Shown here: positions 27,080 through 38,248 of the stretch, piece by piece
Position numbering within the stretch: position 1 is the stretch's first letter
Layout: each line of letters begins with the position of its first letter
Source of the DNA: Spirosoma rigui
GTDB lineage: Bacteria > Bacteroidota > Bacteroidia > Cytophagales > Spirosomataceae
Direction of reading: 5' to 3'
Length of the DNA stretch: 64,000 nucleotides
Assembly (NCBI RefSeq): GCF_002067135.1
Contig: NZ_CP020105.1
Coordinates: 3,472,001-3,536,000, forward strand
Notes under the pieces: model-generated
The model's input: the letters and a program-made list of their open reading frames with translations, nothing else
What the model was told of the DNA's origin: nothing
The model's database searches: none
Program-made: the position numbers and the translations under genes

Positions 27080-27805
27080 TTAGCGTCTTGCTTGCAGCAA
27101 CTGAGTCAATACGGCCCGCCCGGCTTCGGCTTCATCTTTGCCAACGTTCGTTTCAATCAGCGCCATGACCTGTTTCAGCTGCGGCTCGGTCAGGCCCAGG
27201 CGTAAACAGATACCCAGATGGCTCTGCAACATGGGTTCGACACCGCCAAGGCTGGTCAGCACTGAAATGGTTGTCAGTTCACGGTCAGTATAGCCAAGCA
27301 CATCGCGCTCGAAGATATCGGCAAACAGGTGTTCTTTCAGAAAGACGTCGATCTCCGGACTGAAGGCCGCGTAACCCCGCTTGGGTCCGGTTTCCGGCTG
27401 TCCGGTCAGTTGTTCGAGGACTTTTTTACCGCGCTCATACTTAGATTCACGGCTGATGCCAGGAGACGCTTCCTTACCCATCGGGTCGATGATGCCTTTA
27501 CCCCTTCGCTCCTCCAGCACCGTCATAAACGTCTGTAACCCTCGAATACTCCGCGGAAATCCGCAATAGGCGTACACATGCACCAGTACTTCCTTTATTT
27601 CGTTGACGGTCAATCCGGCTTCCAGACCGCTGATCAAGACGGGCCGGAGCTTTTGCAGGTTACCTTTGGCAGTCAGAGAGGCAATGGCAACAAGGCTCTG
27701 TTGCTTTGATGATAAAGCAACTGGTTGATTCATTGATGTTTGTGCTGAAAGCGGGTTGCCGATGGCCAACCAGCTGACCATCATACTGATGAAAAAGATG
27801 CGCAT
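27080..27805 (-). CDS. Secreted double-domain carboxymuconolactone decarboxylase-like protein
   Basis: From the ATG at 27805 the protein is 241 residues with a signal peptide (IFFISMMVSWLAIGNPLSAQ). It contains two CMD/AhpD-fold repeats: one at about 35-115 (LTVNEIKEVLVHVYAYCGFPR) and one at about 160-240 (YTDRELTTISVLTSLGGVEPM, then GLTEPQLKQVMALIE). Only one Cys (AYCGFP) is present and the AhpD CxxC is missing, so peroxidase activity is unlikely. Cupin, flavodoxin and aldo/keto reductase neighbours are typical for this type. An upstream ATG at 27838 would place extra residues before the signal and is rejected. Confidence 0.85.
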   Translation of the reverse strand: MRIFFISMMVSWLAIGNPLSAQTSMNQPVALSSKQQSLVAIASLTAKGNLQKLRPVLISGLEAGLTVNEIKEVLVHVYAYCGFPRSIRGLQTFMTVLEERRGKGIIDPMGKEASPGISRESKYERGKKVLEQLTGQPETGPKRGYAAFSPEIDVFLKEHLFADIFERDVLGYTDRELTTISVLTSLGGVEPMLQSHLGICLRLGLTEPQLKQVMALIETNVGKDEAEAGRAVLTQLLQARR

Positions 27806-27834
27806 GAGTTGCTGAGGAGTAGGGACGACCACGA

Positions 27835-28914
27835 TCACTTATGCAGCCCGTTTTCGCGGAGGAAATTCGAGAGCAGGTCGGCAATCTGAAGGTTATTGAG
27901 GTCGGAAAAAGGAAAATGCGTATTACCGAAAATGCCTAGTTCCGGCAGGTGGACTACCCTGGCATGGCCGCCATGTCTGTTGACCGTTTCGATCCAGATT
28001 TTTGCCATCTCAAGGCCTGCCCGCCAGTGATCTTTATTCCAGACGGTAGTTGGCTCGCTGGCAATATTGTCGTCGTAGTAAACGACAATCGGGATTTTAG
28101 TGAGCTTATTAAACGCTTCCAGAGGCACTTCAACGCCTTTGAGTTCCCCAAAAAGGCTGGCCGACTGGATTGGTTTAGGCAGTTCGCCCGGTGGAAAAAC
28201 GAAACTGCTGAAGGGTTCATAGGCGACAACAGCTTTTACTTTTTCATTTTTTATCGCGGTGAACCAACCTGGTCCTCCTCCCTGAGAATGCGTGACCAGA
28301 ATTTCCCCACCAATTTTATCGAATAACCGGGAGCAGGCCGTTGCTACAAGATTAGCGTCGAAACTCCCCGTATTGGGCGTCATCTGCCAGAAAAACTGGT
28401 CCAGTGACCCCTTATCGTTCGGGAACTGGCTACCGGCAAAATAATCGGGATAGTTGCCAATCCGGAATTGAGTAAACCAAAACTGCTCATCGGGCGTGGG
28501 AGTGATTGTTGCCGGAACCATACTTTTTCCCGCTTCGCCCCGTCTGGGTTGATCCAGTAAATAGACTCCAAAACCGCGCCGTAGGAAGATCGTCTGAAAG
28601 CCCTCCCGGCCATCCGGCGTTGTTTCCCACGTTTTTTTGGACTCTCCCGCCCCGTGCAGAAAAACCAGTGGATAAGTACGGGCTTTCACCGGTATCTGGT
28701 AAAATACGTAGGCATGATCGCCGTGAAAAGTTTGCCCCGGCGGCTTTAGCGGATTGGACAGGTCAAATTTTCCGGGTTCGGTCATGGTCGTTCCGCCGAT
28801 CATAAAACTACCCTGTTCCTGAATTAGCAGTGGCGCTTGTCTGCCCTTTTTTTGGGCATTCGCGTGCAGTGGCAGGATGCTGGCAAGGAGAAAGGCAAGC
28901 CGGAAAGAAAACAT
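27835..28914 (-). CDS. Secreted alpha/beta hydrolase
   Basis: A 359-residue enzyme from the ATG at 28914, which starts a clean signal peptide (FSFRLAFLLASILPLHANAQ); the ATG at 28962 is the alternative. The hydrolase fold has YPLVFLHGAGESKKTW (oxyanion loop after HG), LVTHSQGGGPGW (nucleophile Ser in HSQGG) and, near the end, LGIFGNTHFPFSD (catalytic His). The family matches the secreted alpha/beta hydrolases often found with CMD-like and flavodoxin genes. The substrate is unknown, possibly an ester or lactone. It lies within the minus-strand run with short gaps on both sides. Confidence 0.85.
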   Translation of the reverse strand: MFSFRLAFLLASILPLHANAQKKGRQAPLLIQEQGSFMIGGTTMTEPGKFDLSNPLKPPGQTFHGDHAYVFYQIPVKARTYPLVFLHGAGESKKTWETTPDGREGFQTIFLRRGFGVYLLDQPRRGEAGKSMVPATITPTPDEQFWFTQFRIGNYPDYFAGSQFPNDKGSLDQFFWQMTPNTGSFDANLVATACSRLFDKIGGEILVTHSQGGGPGWFTAIKNEKVKAVVAYEPFSSFVFPPGELPKPIQSASLFGELKGVEVPLEAFNKLTKIPIVVYYDDNIASEPTTVWNKDHWRAGLEMAKIWIETVNRHGGHARVVHLPELGIFGNTHFPFSDLNNLQIADLLSNFLRENGLHK

Positions 28915-29031
28915 CGTCGCAGCACCGGGCCTGGATGAGATAATTGGTTGAGATGCTTTCATGGGCGCCTGGCTAAGGTTTTCCTGTATCCACCACTCAC
29001 TGTATCAAGGCCAATACCGCTTGCGGACGAA

Positions 29032-29661
29032 CTAGATTAGTTTAATTTTTTGCAACCATTGTCGCACGCGTACGGCTACTTCGTTTGCCTTATTTCCATT
29101 AATGACCAGCAATTGGCCATCCCGTTCTGAACCGCCCCTGATGGTGAAACCGTCCAGCACGTTGCTATTCGGGTAAAGCTTGGCTACCGTCTGAAAACAA
29201 CTCCCGACACCATAACCGCCGTTGGAATTGAACGGAATAACGGTTTTGCCTTTTAGCGGTCCGCCGTTGCGGTTATATTGGGTCAAAAAGCTTTTCACGG
29301 GCGGGGGCAATTGCATGCCCCAGGTCGGGAAGCCAACAAAAACCACGTCATACTGCTGAATGTTGGCAATCTTCGTTTTTAAAGGCGGTAGAAAACCGGA
29401 TTCATTTTCCCGAACGACCTGCTCAACGGTAGCGCGGTAATTAGCAGGATAGGGTTTTTCCAGTTCGAGTGCGACCAGCGTTCCCCCTACCTGCTTTTGA
29501 ATGATTTCTGCAATGGCCCTTGTGTTGTTCGTCCGCGACAAATACACAATCAATGCATTAGTCGGTTTGCGTGTCGCCAGAGTCGTATTTGTTTTCCGCG
29601 GTTGAGTGGCCGAGCAAGCCCCGACCAACAGCACAACCGCTACCAGCCGGTGCAGCCTCAT
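29032..29661 (-). CDS. Flavodoxin-family lipoprotein
   Basis: A 209-residue protein with a lipoprotein signal (VAVVLLVGACSAT; lipid-bearing Cys in GACS). The flavodoxin fold begins with ALIVYLSRTNNTRAIAEII, the phosphate-binding loop with S-R-T-x-N-T. It continues with YDVVFVGFPTWGMQLPPPV, the isoalloxazine-contact loop, and IPFNSNGGYGVGS. This is the flavodoxin_4 (PF12682) type that binds FMN. A periplasmic or membrane-anchored flavodoxin implies electron transfer outside the cytoplasm, perhaps with the exported enzymes encoded alongside. It follows the aldo/keto reductase stop by 15 bases. Confidence 0.88.
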   Translation of the reverse strand: MRLHRLVAVVLLVGACSATQPRKTNTTLATRKPTNALIVYLSRTNNTRAIAEIIQKQVGGTLVALELEKPYPANYRATVEQVVRENESGFLPPLKTKIANIQQYDVVFVGFPTWGMQLPPPVKSFLTQYNRNGGPLKGKTVIPFNSNGGYGVGSCFQTVAKLYPNSNVLDGFTIRGGSERDGQLLVINGNKANEVAVRVRQWLQKIKLI

Positions 29662-29676
29662 CTGATTATTTATCGG

Positions 29677-31162
<1,486 letters not shown>

Positions 31163-31174
31163 TGCCGTAATGGT

Positions 31175-32035
<861 letters not shown>

Positions 32036-32133
32036 TTACGTTGACAGTACAAAGGTCAGGGCATTTCTTCGGCCGGATGGTATACGGATTACAGGGATCA
32101 CTACCAATATTCCGGATTCACGTAAACGCATCA

Positions 32134-32150
32134 GGCAGCGAGTCGGGAAA
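32134..32150. repeat. 17-bp element, copy 1, in front of the AraC-type regulator
   Basis: GGCAGCGAGTCGGGAAA lies 5 bases before the -7 box of the regulator gene. The same 17-mer with a single G to A change occurs at 33184-33200, upstream of the M13 peptidase. It may be an operator. Confidence 0.4.
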
Positions 32151-32154
32151 GTGC

Positions 32155-32162
32155 TAATTTTG
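32155..32162 (+). promoter_or_regulatory. -7 box of the AraC-type regulator gene
   Basis: TAATTTTG matches TAnnTTTG exactly, 18 bases before the ATG at 32180. No -33 TTG is visible at the usual spacing, which is compatible with an activator-dependent promoter. Confidence 0.5.
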
Positions 32163-32179
32163 AGACAGGTAATGACTAA

Positions 32180-33094
32180 ATGACTGGTACTATGGATACC
32201 CTGCGACGGTTTGAGACAATAAGTGACTACAACGCCTTCAACAATACGGAAACGCTGCATCCATTGATCAGTGTTGTTGACCTATCGAAAGCGGCCCCCC
32301 GCCAGGGTTCCCGGATGTACTTCGGCTTTTACACGATTTTTCTAAAAGACGTCAAATGCGGTGATCTGGTCTACGGCCGACATACGTACGATTATCAGGA
32401 GGGAACACTCGTTTTTCTCGCGCCGGGGCAGGTTGCGGGCATCAACAGCAACGGCGAAACGTACCAACCCAAGGGATACGCGCTGGTCTTTCACCCTGAC
32501 CTGATCCATGGTACCGCCCTTGGCCGGCATATTCACGACTACACCTTTTTTGGTTATCAGTCCAGCGAAGCCCTGCACTTATCCGGCCGGGAGCGGGGGA
32601 TTGTTCTGGACTGTTTTGCCAAGATCGAGTATGAACTGGAGCACGCAATTGACAAGCACAGCAAGCGGTTGATCGTCTCCACCATTGAGCTGTTTTTAAA
32701 CTATTGCGTCCGTTTTTACGACCGCCAGTTTATCACCCGGGATAATGCGCATAAAAGTGTACTGGAACGGTTCGAGCACTTATTGAACGCCTATTTTCAG
32801 ACCGACAAACCGCAGACGATTGGCTTGCCGTCGGTAGCTTACTGTGCCGCCGAGCTGAATCTGTCAGCCAATTACTTTGGCGACCTGGTGAAAAAAGAAT
32901 CGGGGAAAACCGCGCAGGATTATATCCAGTCGAAGGTGATGGCCGTAGCAAAGGAGCGGATATTTGACTCTAGTAAATCGGTGAGCCAAATCGCCTATGA
33001 CCTGGGTTTCAAATACCCCCAGCATTTTACTCGGCTATTCAAGCAACGGGTTGGTCAATCACCCAACGAATATCGGATGATCAACCAAAACTAG
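32180..33094 (+). CDS. AraC family transcriptional regulator
   Basis: A 304-residue regulator. Residues 1-180 form the AraC-type cupin sensor (FLAPGQVAGINSNGE, then GYALVFHPDLIHGT). The C-terminal about 100 residues hold the double helix-turn-helix: VAYCAAELNLSANYFGDLVK for the first, and VSQIAYDLGFKYPQHFTRLF then KQRVGQSPNEYR for the second. This subtype often sits divergently from aldo/keto reductase genes in Bacteroidota and is inferred to regulate the run at 26.5-32.0 kb, and possibly itself. The ATG at 32180 fits the promoter box; 32192 is an alternative. Confidence 0.92.
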   Translation: MTGTMDTLRRFETISDYNAFNNTETLHPLISVVDLSKAAPRQGSRMYFGFYTIFLKDVKCGDLVYGRHTYDYQEGTLVFLAPGQVAGINSNGETYQPKGYALVFHPDLIHGTALGRHIHDYTFFGYQSSEALHLSGRERGIVLDCFAKIEYELEHAIDKHSKRLIVSTIELFLNYCVRFYDRQFITRDNAHKSVLERFEHLLNAYFQTDKPQTIGLPSVAYCAAELNLSANYFGDLVKKESGKTAQDYIQSKVMAVAKERIFDSSKSVSQIAYDLGFKYPQHFTRLFKQRVGQSPNEYRMINQN

Positions 33095-33183
33095 CGAAAA
33101 CTTCAGGAGCTCGTCCAGGATGGCCGGTACTACGTGCCTGCTCAAGGCTGTGCCGGTCGTTCACGAAAAGGGGGTTATTTCGG

Positions 33184-33200
33184 GGCAGCGAGTCAGGAAA
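33184..33200. repeat. 17-bp element, copy 2, in front of the M13 peptidase gene
   Basis: GGCAGCGAGTCAGGAAA, 16 of 17 identical to the element at 32134-32150, 17 bases before the TATTTTTG box. Confidence 0.4.
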
Positions 33201-33203
33201 TAA

Positions 33204-33257
33204 GGCAAACGGGAGTTATTTTTGATTTTCTCCCGAACGGGCTGATGCCCGTTTGCC
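33204..33257. promoter_or_regulatory. Inverted repeat around the M13 peptidase promoter
   Basis: GGCAAACGGG at 33204-33213 pairs with 33248-33257. The -7 box TATTTTTG (33217-33224) lies between the arms, and GGGAG/CTCCC (33211-33215 and 33229-33233) forms a smaller inner repeat. It could be an operator or, if transcription starts further up, a leader hairpin. Confidence 0.35.
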
Positions 33258-33274
33258 CGTTATCCCGATAAACA

Positions 33275-35308
33275 ATGCACAGATACCTCTACTACTCTGC
33301 CACCCTGCTGCTGGCAGTCGCCTGCCAGCGAGCGGCTGTTCCGACCACATCTATTCCGACAAAACAACGAGTTGTCATTACGGGCATCGACCCGACGAAA
33401 AAACCCGGTGACGATTTTTTTCGGTACGCTAACGGCATCTGGAACGACACGGCCCGCATTCCCGAAAGCCAGGCGGGCGTCGGGGCTTACTCATTCATGA
33501 ACTACCCGCAGCGCATACGACTGCAGGCGATTCTGGACAGTGTTTCGACCGGACAATTTCCCGCCGGGAGTATCGAACAGAAGGTGGGTGATTTTTACGC
33601 GTCGGGCATGGATACGCTGGCGATCAACAAACGGGGCTACGAACCCATCAAACCCCTGCTTGCCCGCATCGACGCCCTGGCGGATGTCTCCTCTTTACTG
33701 ACATTGGTGGCTGAGGAACAAAAAGCAGGTAATCGATCCATTATCGGTTTTTACGTAGGGCCCGACAACAAAAGGAGTTCGATCAACATTGCTCAGTTTA
33801 GCCAGACCGGCATTGGCCTGCCCGAACGCGATTATTATTTCAAGACAGATTCATCGACCGGATCGGTTCAAAGGGCGTATCGAACGTACCTCACCCGCCT
33901 GTTTGTACTGACCGGCACGGATGCCGCTACGGCCGCAAAAAACGCAGCCGTGGTTTACGACATTGAAAAACAGCTGGCTACAGCGCATCGGACAAATATT
34001 GAGCGTCGGGATGTCAAGGCAAACTACAACAAACTGGCGGTTGCCGATTTGACCCAGAAGCAGCCTGGTCTGAACTGGCCAGCCCTGCTGGCTACCTTGG
34101 GCGTTAGGGCGGACTCCGTCAACGTAGGACAGCCAGCGTACTACGACAAGCTGAATACGCTGTTAACGACCGTTCCCATCGACGACTGGAAAGTTTACCT
34201 CAAAGGCCGTGCACTGACCAACTATTCAACGTTTCTGAGTCAGCCCTTTGTGGATGCGTCGTTTGCCTATTCGAAAATATTAACCGGGCAGGCGGTCAAG
34301 AAAACGCGGGCCGAAGAAATGACGCAGGCAGTCGATGGGTCGCTTGGCGAGGCACTGGCCCAGTTGTACGTGAAAAAATATTTTCCGGAAGAAGCCAAAA
34401 AACGGATAACGGCCCTGGTCGGCAACCTCAAGAAAGCCTTTGAAGCCCGCATCAATAAACTGGACTGGATGAGCGATTCGACCAAGAGCCGGGCGAAAGA
34501 AAAACTTTATGCCTTTACCGAAAAGATCGGATACCCCGACAAATGGCGGGATTACTCGAAAGTGGACGTTAAGCGGGATGCTTACTTTGAAAACCGATTG
34601 TCGGCCAACAAAAATGATTACCTCTACAGCGTCGCGAAGGTGGGACAGCGGGTTGACCGGACGGAATGGCACACGACTCCGCCTACGGTAACGGCCTACA
34701 ACAATCCTCCACTCAATGAAATCGTCTTTCCGGCGGGTATCCTGCAACCCCCTTACTTCGATGTAAATGCCGACGACGCGCTGAACTACGGCGGGGTCGG
34801 GATGGTGATCGGCCACGAAATAACCCACTCGTTCGACGATCAGGGGGCTCAATTTGATAAAAATGGCAACGTAACAAACTGGTGGACGAAAGCCGACTAC
34901 GCCAAGTTCAAGGCAAGAACCCAGCAGGTGATCGACCAGTACAATCAGTTTACCGTGCTCGACTCCGTGCACGTGAAAGGAGCCTTGACCGTGGGCGAAA
35001 ACACCGCCGATATTGCCGGGGTGGCCATTGCCTACGATGCCTTCAAACTGACCGAGCAGGGGAGGAGTACGGCGAAACTGGATGGCTTCACGCCCGATCA
35101 GCGCTTTTTCATCTCGATAGCCCGAATCTGGCGGGTAAAAACCAGGGATGCGTACATGGGTATGTACGTGAACACCAATCCGCACTCACCGGCTAAGTGG
35201 CGCGTGAACGGCCCTCTGATGAACTTCACGCCGTTCTACAACGCCTTTAATGTAAAACCCGGCGATAAGATGTACAAAGCCGAAAAGGACCGGATAACCG
35301 TCTGGTGA
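33275..35308 (+). CDS. M13 family zinc metallopeptidase (neprilysin/PepO-like lipoprotein)
   Basis: A 677-residue peptidase with a lipoprotein signal (YYSATLLLAVACQRAA; lipid-bearing Cys in VAC). The N-terminal helical domain starts with DPTKKPGDDFFRYANG. The catalytic domain has GMVIGHEITHSFDDQGAQF (HExxH zinc site and the general-base Glu), LTVGENTADIAG (third zinc ligand Glu) and, near the end, WRVNGPLMNFTPFYNAF (substrate-binding Arg). It should cut short peptides in the periplasm or at the outer membrane. The length is typical. It is a single gene followed by a strong terminator. Confidence 0.95.
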   Translation: MHRYLYYSATLLLAVACQRAAVPTTSIPTKQRVVITGIDPTKKPGDDFFRYANGIWNDTARIPESQAGVGAYSFMNYPQRIRLQAILDSVSTGQFPAGSIEQKVGDFYASGMDTLAINKRGYEPIKPLLARIDALADVSSLLTLVAEEQKAGNRSIIGFYVGPDNKRSSINIAQFSQTGIGLPERDYYFKTDSSTGSVQRAYRTYLTRLFVLTGTDAATAAKNAAVVYDIEKQLATAHRTNIERRDVKANYNKLAVADLTQKQPGLNWPALLATLGVRADSVNVGQPAYYDKLNTLLTTVPIDDWKVYLKGRALTNYSTFLSQPFVDASFAYSKILTGQAVKKTRAEEMTQAVDGSLGEALAQLYVKKYFPEEAKKRITALVGNLKKAFEARINKLDWMSDSTKSRAKEKLYAFTEKIGYPDKWRDYSKVDVKRDAYFENRLSANKNDYLYSVAKVGQRVDRTEWHTTPPTVTAYNNPPLNEIVFPAGILQPPYFDVNADDALNYGGVGMVIGHEITHSFDDQGAQFDKNGNVTNWWTKADYAKFKARTQQVIDQYNQFTVLDSVHVKGALTVGENTADIAGVAIAYDAFKLTEQGRSTAKLDGFTPDQRFFISIARIWRVKTRDAYMGMYVNTNPHSPAKWRVNGPLMNFTPFYNAFNVKPGDKMYKAEKDRITVW

Positions 35309-35397
35309 GCTAACGTGGATTAAAGGGGTATTGGAATGAAAAAACGAGGTTCGTTCAGTCATTAAATCATCGCTTTTTCCGTTGGGATACTGGTTAA

Positions 35398-35431
35398 AAA
35401 AAAGGGAACCCACCGGTGGGTTCCCTTTTTT
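35398..35431. terminator. Palindromic bidirectional terminator
   Basis: 35398-35414 and 35415-35431 are exact 17-bp reverse complements (AAAAAAGGGAACCCACC and its mirror) with no separate loop. The A-run on one side and the T-run on the other allow it to end both the M13 peptidase transcript and the convergent molybdenum hydroxylase transcript. Confidence 0.9.
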
Positions 35432-35438
35432 AGGTTCG

Positions 35439-37697
35439 TTAGCCCTGCACCCGTTTGTCCAGGTCAGGCTTGAAAGGCTGATTGTAGAAACGCCTGCCCC
35501 TGTTCTTGTACAGGGCGTTGGCCACGGCCCCGAAGACCGGCGGGAAGGGCGGCTCACCGAGGCCCGTTGGGTCGAGGTCGTTCTCGACGAAGTGAACGTC
35601 AATCTGTTTGGGAGCTTCGTTATGCCGGATCATCCGGTAATTATGGAAGTTGCTTTGCTCGGCGGCCCCGTTCCTGAGCGTCAGAGCACCGTAAAAAGCA
35701 TTCCCAATACCATCGACGATGGCTCCCTGCACCATGTTTTTGGCTGCATCGGGGTTAACGACGATACCGCAGTCCATCGCACTAAATACGCGTTCTACAT
35801 AGGGTTCACCGTCGCGGGTGACCATATCGACCACGTGGGCCGCGTAGGAGTTGTGGCAGAAATAAGCGGCTACGCCCCGGTTGTACTGCTCACTACCGGG
35901 CTTGTTCCAGTTTGATTTGTCCCGCACCAGCGTCAGCACACCGGCATACCGGTCGGCGTCATATTCGTTGTTTTTGCCCACCGGATTTTCCTTTGCCCGC
36001 TTCAGCAGGTCGAGTCTGAACTCAATGGGATCTTTGCCCATTGCTTCGGCTACTTCGTCGAGAAACGACTGCTCGGCGGCTGCGTTGAAGTTGGAACGCG
36101 GAGCCCGGAAGGCGCCAATGGTAACGTTAGACGGAATTTCCCAGCCTTCTGCCAGGTAGTTATCCACCGCACCGGCCGGGAATCGGTTGGCGTGGACCGG
36201 ATGCTCGGGTATGCCACCCCCTTTCACGTGGAAGGCAATCAGGTTCTTGTTGGCGTCCAGCGCGGCCCGGTACGTAGCGGTGTACATAGGTCGGTAGATG
36301 CCATAAGTCATATCGTCTTCCCGGGAGTACATTAGTTTGACGGGGGCCTTTACTTGCCTGGAAATCAGAGCCGCTTCGTACATATACTGACAATACGCCC
36401 GACGGCCAAAACCACCCCCCATCCGCGTCATCTGAATCTCGATCTTGTCGGGCGGCAGGTTTAGTAGTTTCGACAGCGTTGGCTCCGCCCAGCCCGGCGC
36501 CTGCAACGGTCCGGCGACTACTGCTTTTTCGGGCGTCACGTGGGCGAAGAAATTCATCGGTTCCATCGTGTTATGAGCCAGAAACGGAGCGTTATACGTC
36601 CGCTCGATCACCTGCGCTGCATTTTTAAACGCCGTTTCGGGGTCGCCGTCTCTGCGCAGCTGCTGAGCCGGTTTGGCGGCCATTTCCTGCATTTTTCCGA
36701 GCTGGGCTGCGGTGCTTTCGAGCCGTCCCGGCACAACGACCTCGCGTTTGCCGCCCCGGCCCATTACCGTATCGGTCGTATCGCCGGCCGGTTCCCATTG
36801 GGCAACCAGCTTTTTGCGGGCGTTCATGACTTCCCAGGTGGTTTTGCCTACGACCACCAGCAGCTCGTTGAACGAACGGGTATCGAAACCGGCCTGCTCA
36901 AACCCGTCCGGATATAAGTTCAGGCTGAATACGTTGGTGATACCCGGCATTTTCAGGGCCTGCGATGCATCAAATGATTTGAGCTTCATTCCAAAACCGG
37001 GCGGGTGTTGAATCATGGCGATCAGCATACCATCGGCGCGGTAGTCCAGCCCAAACAGGGGTTTGCCGGTAACGACCTTAAGGCCTTCGACATTCTTTTT
37101 GGACTTCCGGACAATGGTAAAGTCCTTCGGAGCCTTCAGCTTTATGTTTTTGGGCACGGGCAGCGTAGCGGCTTTGCCCGCCATGTCGCCGTATTTCGCC
37201 GATTTGCCGCTTGGATGGGACAATACCCCTGCCTTGGTCGTCACTTCGCCCACGGGTACATTCCAGCTTTGAGCCGCTGCTTCGCACAGCATCTGGCGGG
37301 CGGCTGCCCCAGCTTCGCGCAGGGGTTTCCAGTACATACGAACCGAGTTGCTGCCTCCCGTAAACTGGGGCCCCAGCTTTGCGTTGTCATGCGGCCCCAT
37401 CTCCACCACAACGGTGGCCCAGTCGGCGTCCAGTTCTTCGGCTACCATCATGGGCAGCGACGTCATCACGTTTTGTCCAAATTCCGGGTTAGGACACAGC
37501 AGTTTAATCACGTTGTCGGGCGTAATCTGAATGTAGCCGTTCAGCTGAGTCCATTGGGGAGGCAAGTTGAGGGCCTCCAGTTTATCGGCAGCTTTAGCGC
37601 TCGACAGCCAGCTCACGCTGAGCATCAGGCCCCCGCCCGCCAGGAGCGAACTCTTCAGAAAGGAACGCCGGTCGTAGGTTGTTTTAGTGGTGTTCAT
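35439..37697 (-). CDS. Molybdopterin-binding subunit of an isoquinoline 1-oxidoreductase-like hydroxylase
   Basis: A 752-residue xanthine-dehydrogenase-family large subunit of the IorB type, exported by Tat: TYDRRSFLKSSLLAGGGLML at the N-terminus. The MCD/cofactor loop MGGGFGRRAYCQYMYEAALI and, near the C-terminus, GLGEPPFPPVFGAVANAL (the GEP Glu that serves as catalytic base in the family) are present. The second Tat-type large-domain signature GAFRAPRSNFNAAAEQSFLDE is also seen. It hydroxylates an N-heterocycle or oxidises an aldehyde using a molybdenum cofactor. The partner (2Fe-2S) subunit gene ends 36 bases upstream. No separate FAD subunit is present, as expected for this two-subunit type. 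ATG 37697 is preferred over 37703. Confidence 0.92.
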   Translation of the reverse strand: MNTTKTTYDRRSFLKSSLLAGGGLMLSVSWLSSAKAADKLEALNLPPQWTQLNGYIQITPDNVIKLLCPNPEFGQNVMTSLPMMVAEELDADWATVVVEMGPHDNAKLGPQFTGGSNSVRMYWKPLREAGAAARQMLCEAAAQSWNVPVGEVTTKAGVLSHPSGKSAKYGDMAGKAATLPVPKNIKLKAPKDFTIVRKSKKNVEGLKVVTGKPLFGLDYRADGMLIAMIQHPPGFGMKLKSFDASQALKMPGITNVFSLNLYPDGFEQAGFDTRSFNELLVVVGKTTWEVMNARKKLVAQWEPAGDTTDTVMGRGGKREVVVPGRLESTAAQLGKMQEMAAKPAQQLRRDGDPETAFKNAAQVIERTYNAPFLAHNTMEPMNFFAHVTPEKAVVAGPLQAPGWAEPTLSKLLNLPPDKIEIQMTRMGGGFGRRAYCQYMYEAALISRQVKAPVKLMYSREDDMTYGIYRPMYTATYRAALDANKNLIAFHVKGGGIPEHPVHANRFPAGAVDNYLAEGWEIPSNVTIGAFRAPRSNFNAAAEQSFLDEVAEAMGKDPIEFRLDLLKRAKENPVGKNNEYDADRYAGVLTLVRDKSNWNKPGSEQYNRGVAAYFCHNSYAAHVVDMVTRDGEPYVERVFSAMDCGIVVNPDAAKNMVQGAIVDGIGNAFYGALTLRNGAAEQSNFHNYRMIRHNEAPKQIDVHFVENDLDPTGLGEPPFPPVFGAVANALYKNRGRRFYNQPFKPDLDKRVQG

Positions 37698-37733
37698 GGT
37701 CAAGGTTTTGTGTACGGGTTACCGACAGGAGGC

Positions 37734-38189
37734 TTACTTGCCGGCGGCCGTTTTGATGGCTTCTTTGATGCGCAGGTACGTACCACACCGGCAGATGTTA
37801 CCACTCATGGCCGCATCGATGTCGGCATCGCTCGGATTGGGATTGGTTTTCAGCAGCGAAGCCGCGCTCATGATCTGACCAGCCTGGCAGTAGCCACACT
37901 GAGCTACGTCGTGTTCGAGCCACGCTTTCTGCACCGGATGGTCGCCGTTGGCCGACAGCCCTTCGATGGTTGTGATGGCTTCCTTACCCACGGCCGACAC
38001 CGGCAGTTGACAGGAGCGAACTGCCGTTCCGCCCAGGTGTACCGTGCAGGCTCCGCACTGGGCCATGCCACAGCCGTATTTGGTGCCGGGCAGGTTCAGG
38101 TGATCGCGTAATACCCACAGCATGGGCGTTGACGGATCGACAGTTACCGGCCTGATTTTTCCGTTGATTTTTAGATTGAATGCAGCCAC
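37734..38189 (-). CDS. (2Fe-2S)-binding subunit of the same hydroxylase
   Basis: A 151-residue small subunit with two [2Fe-2S] clusters. The plant-ferredoxin-type cluster has [16 protein letters not shown] and a later Cys in VRSCQLP; the C-terminal helical cluster has [11 protein letters not shown] and [12 protein letters not shown]. The first residues ([10 protein letters not shown]) and the length fit an IorA-type subunit if translation begins at the GTG at 38187-38189. A longer frame from 38231 adds an N-terminus unlike the family. It passes electrons from the molybdenum site to an acceptor such as a cytochrome. It belongs to one operon with the large subunit and the XdhC-like gene. Confidence 0.9.
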   Translation of the reverse strand: MAAFNLKINGKIRPVTVDPSTPMLWVLRDHLNLPGTKYGCGMAQCGACTVHLGGTAVRSCQLPVSAVGKEAITTIEGLSANGDHPVQKAWLEHDVAQCGYCQAGQIMSAASLLKTNPNPSDADIDAAMSGNICRCGTYLRIKEAIKTAAGK

Positions 38190-38248
38190 AGTGATCGGGT
38201 TTATATGTTTTACTGGTAATAGGAAAAGCAAGTAAATGGGGTATCCGG

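Noticed and set aside
37005..38111. 368-codon + strand open frame opposite the molybdenum hydroxylase genes
   Set aside because: Antisense to two well-identified genes, with no recognisable domain.
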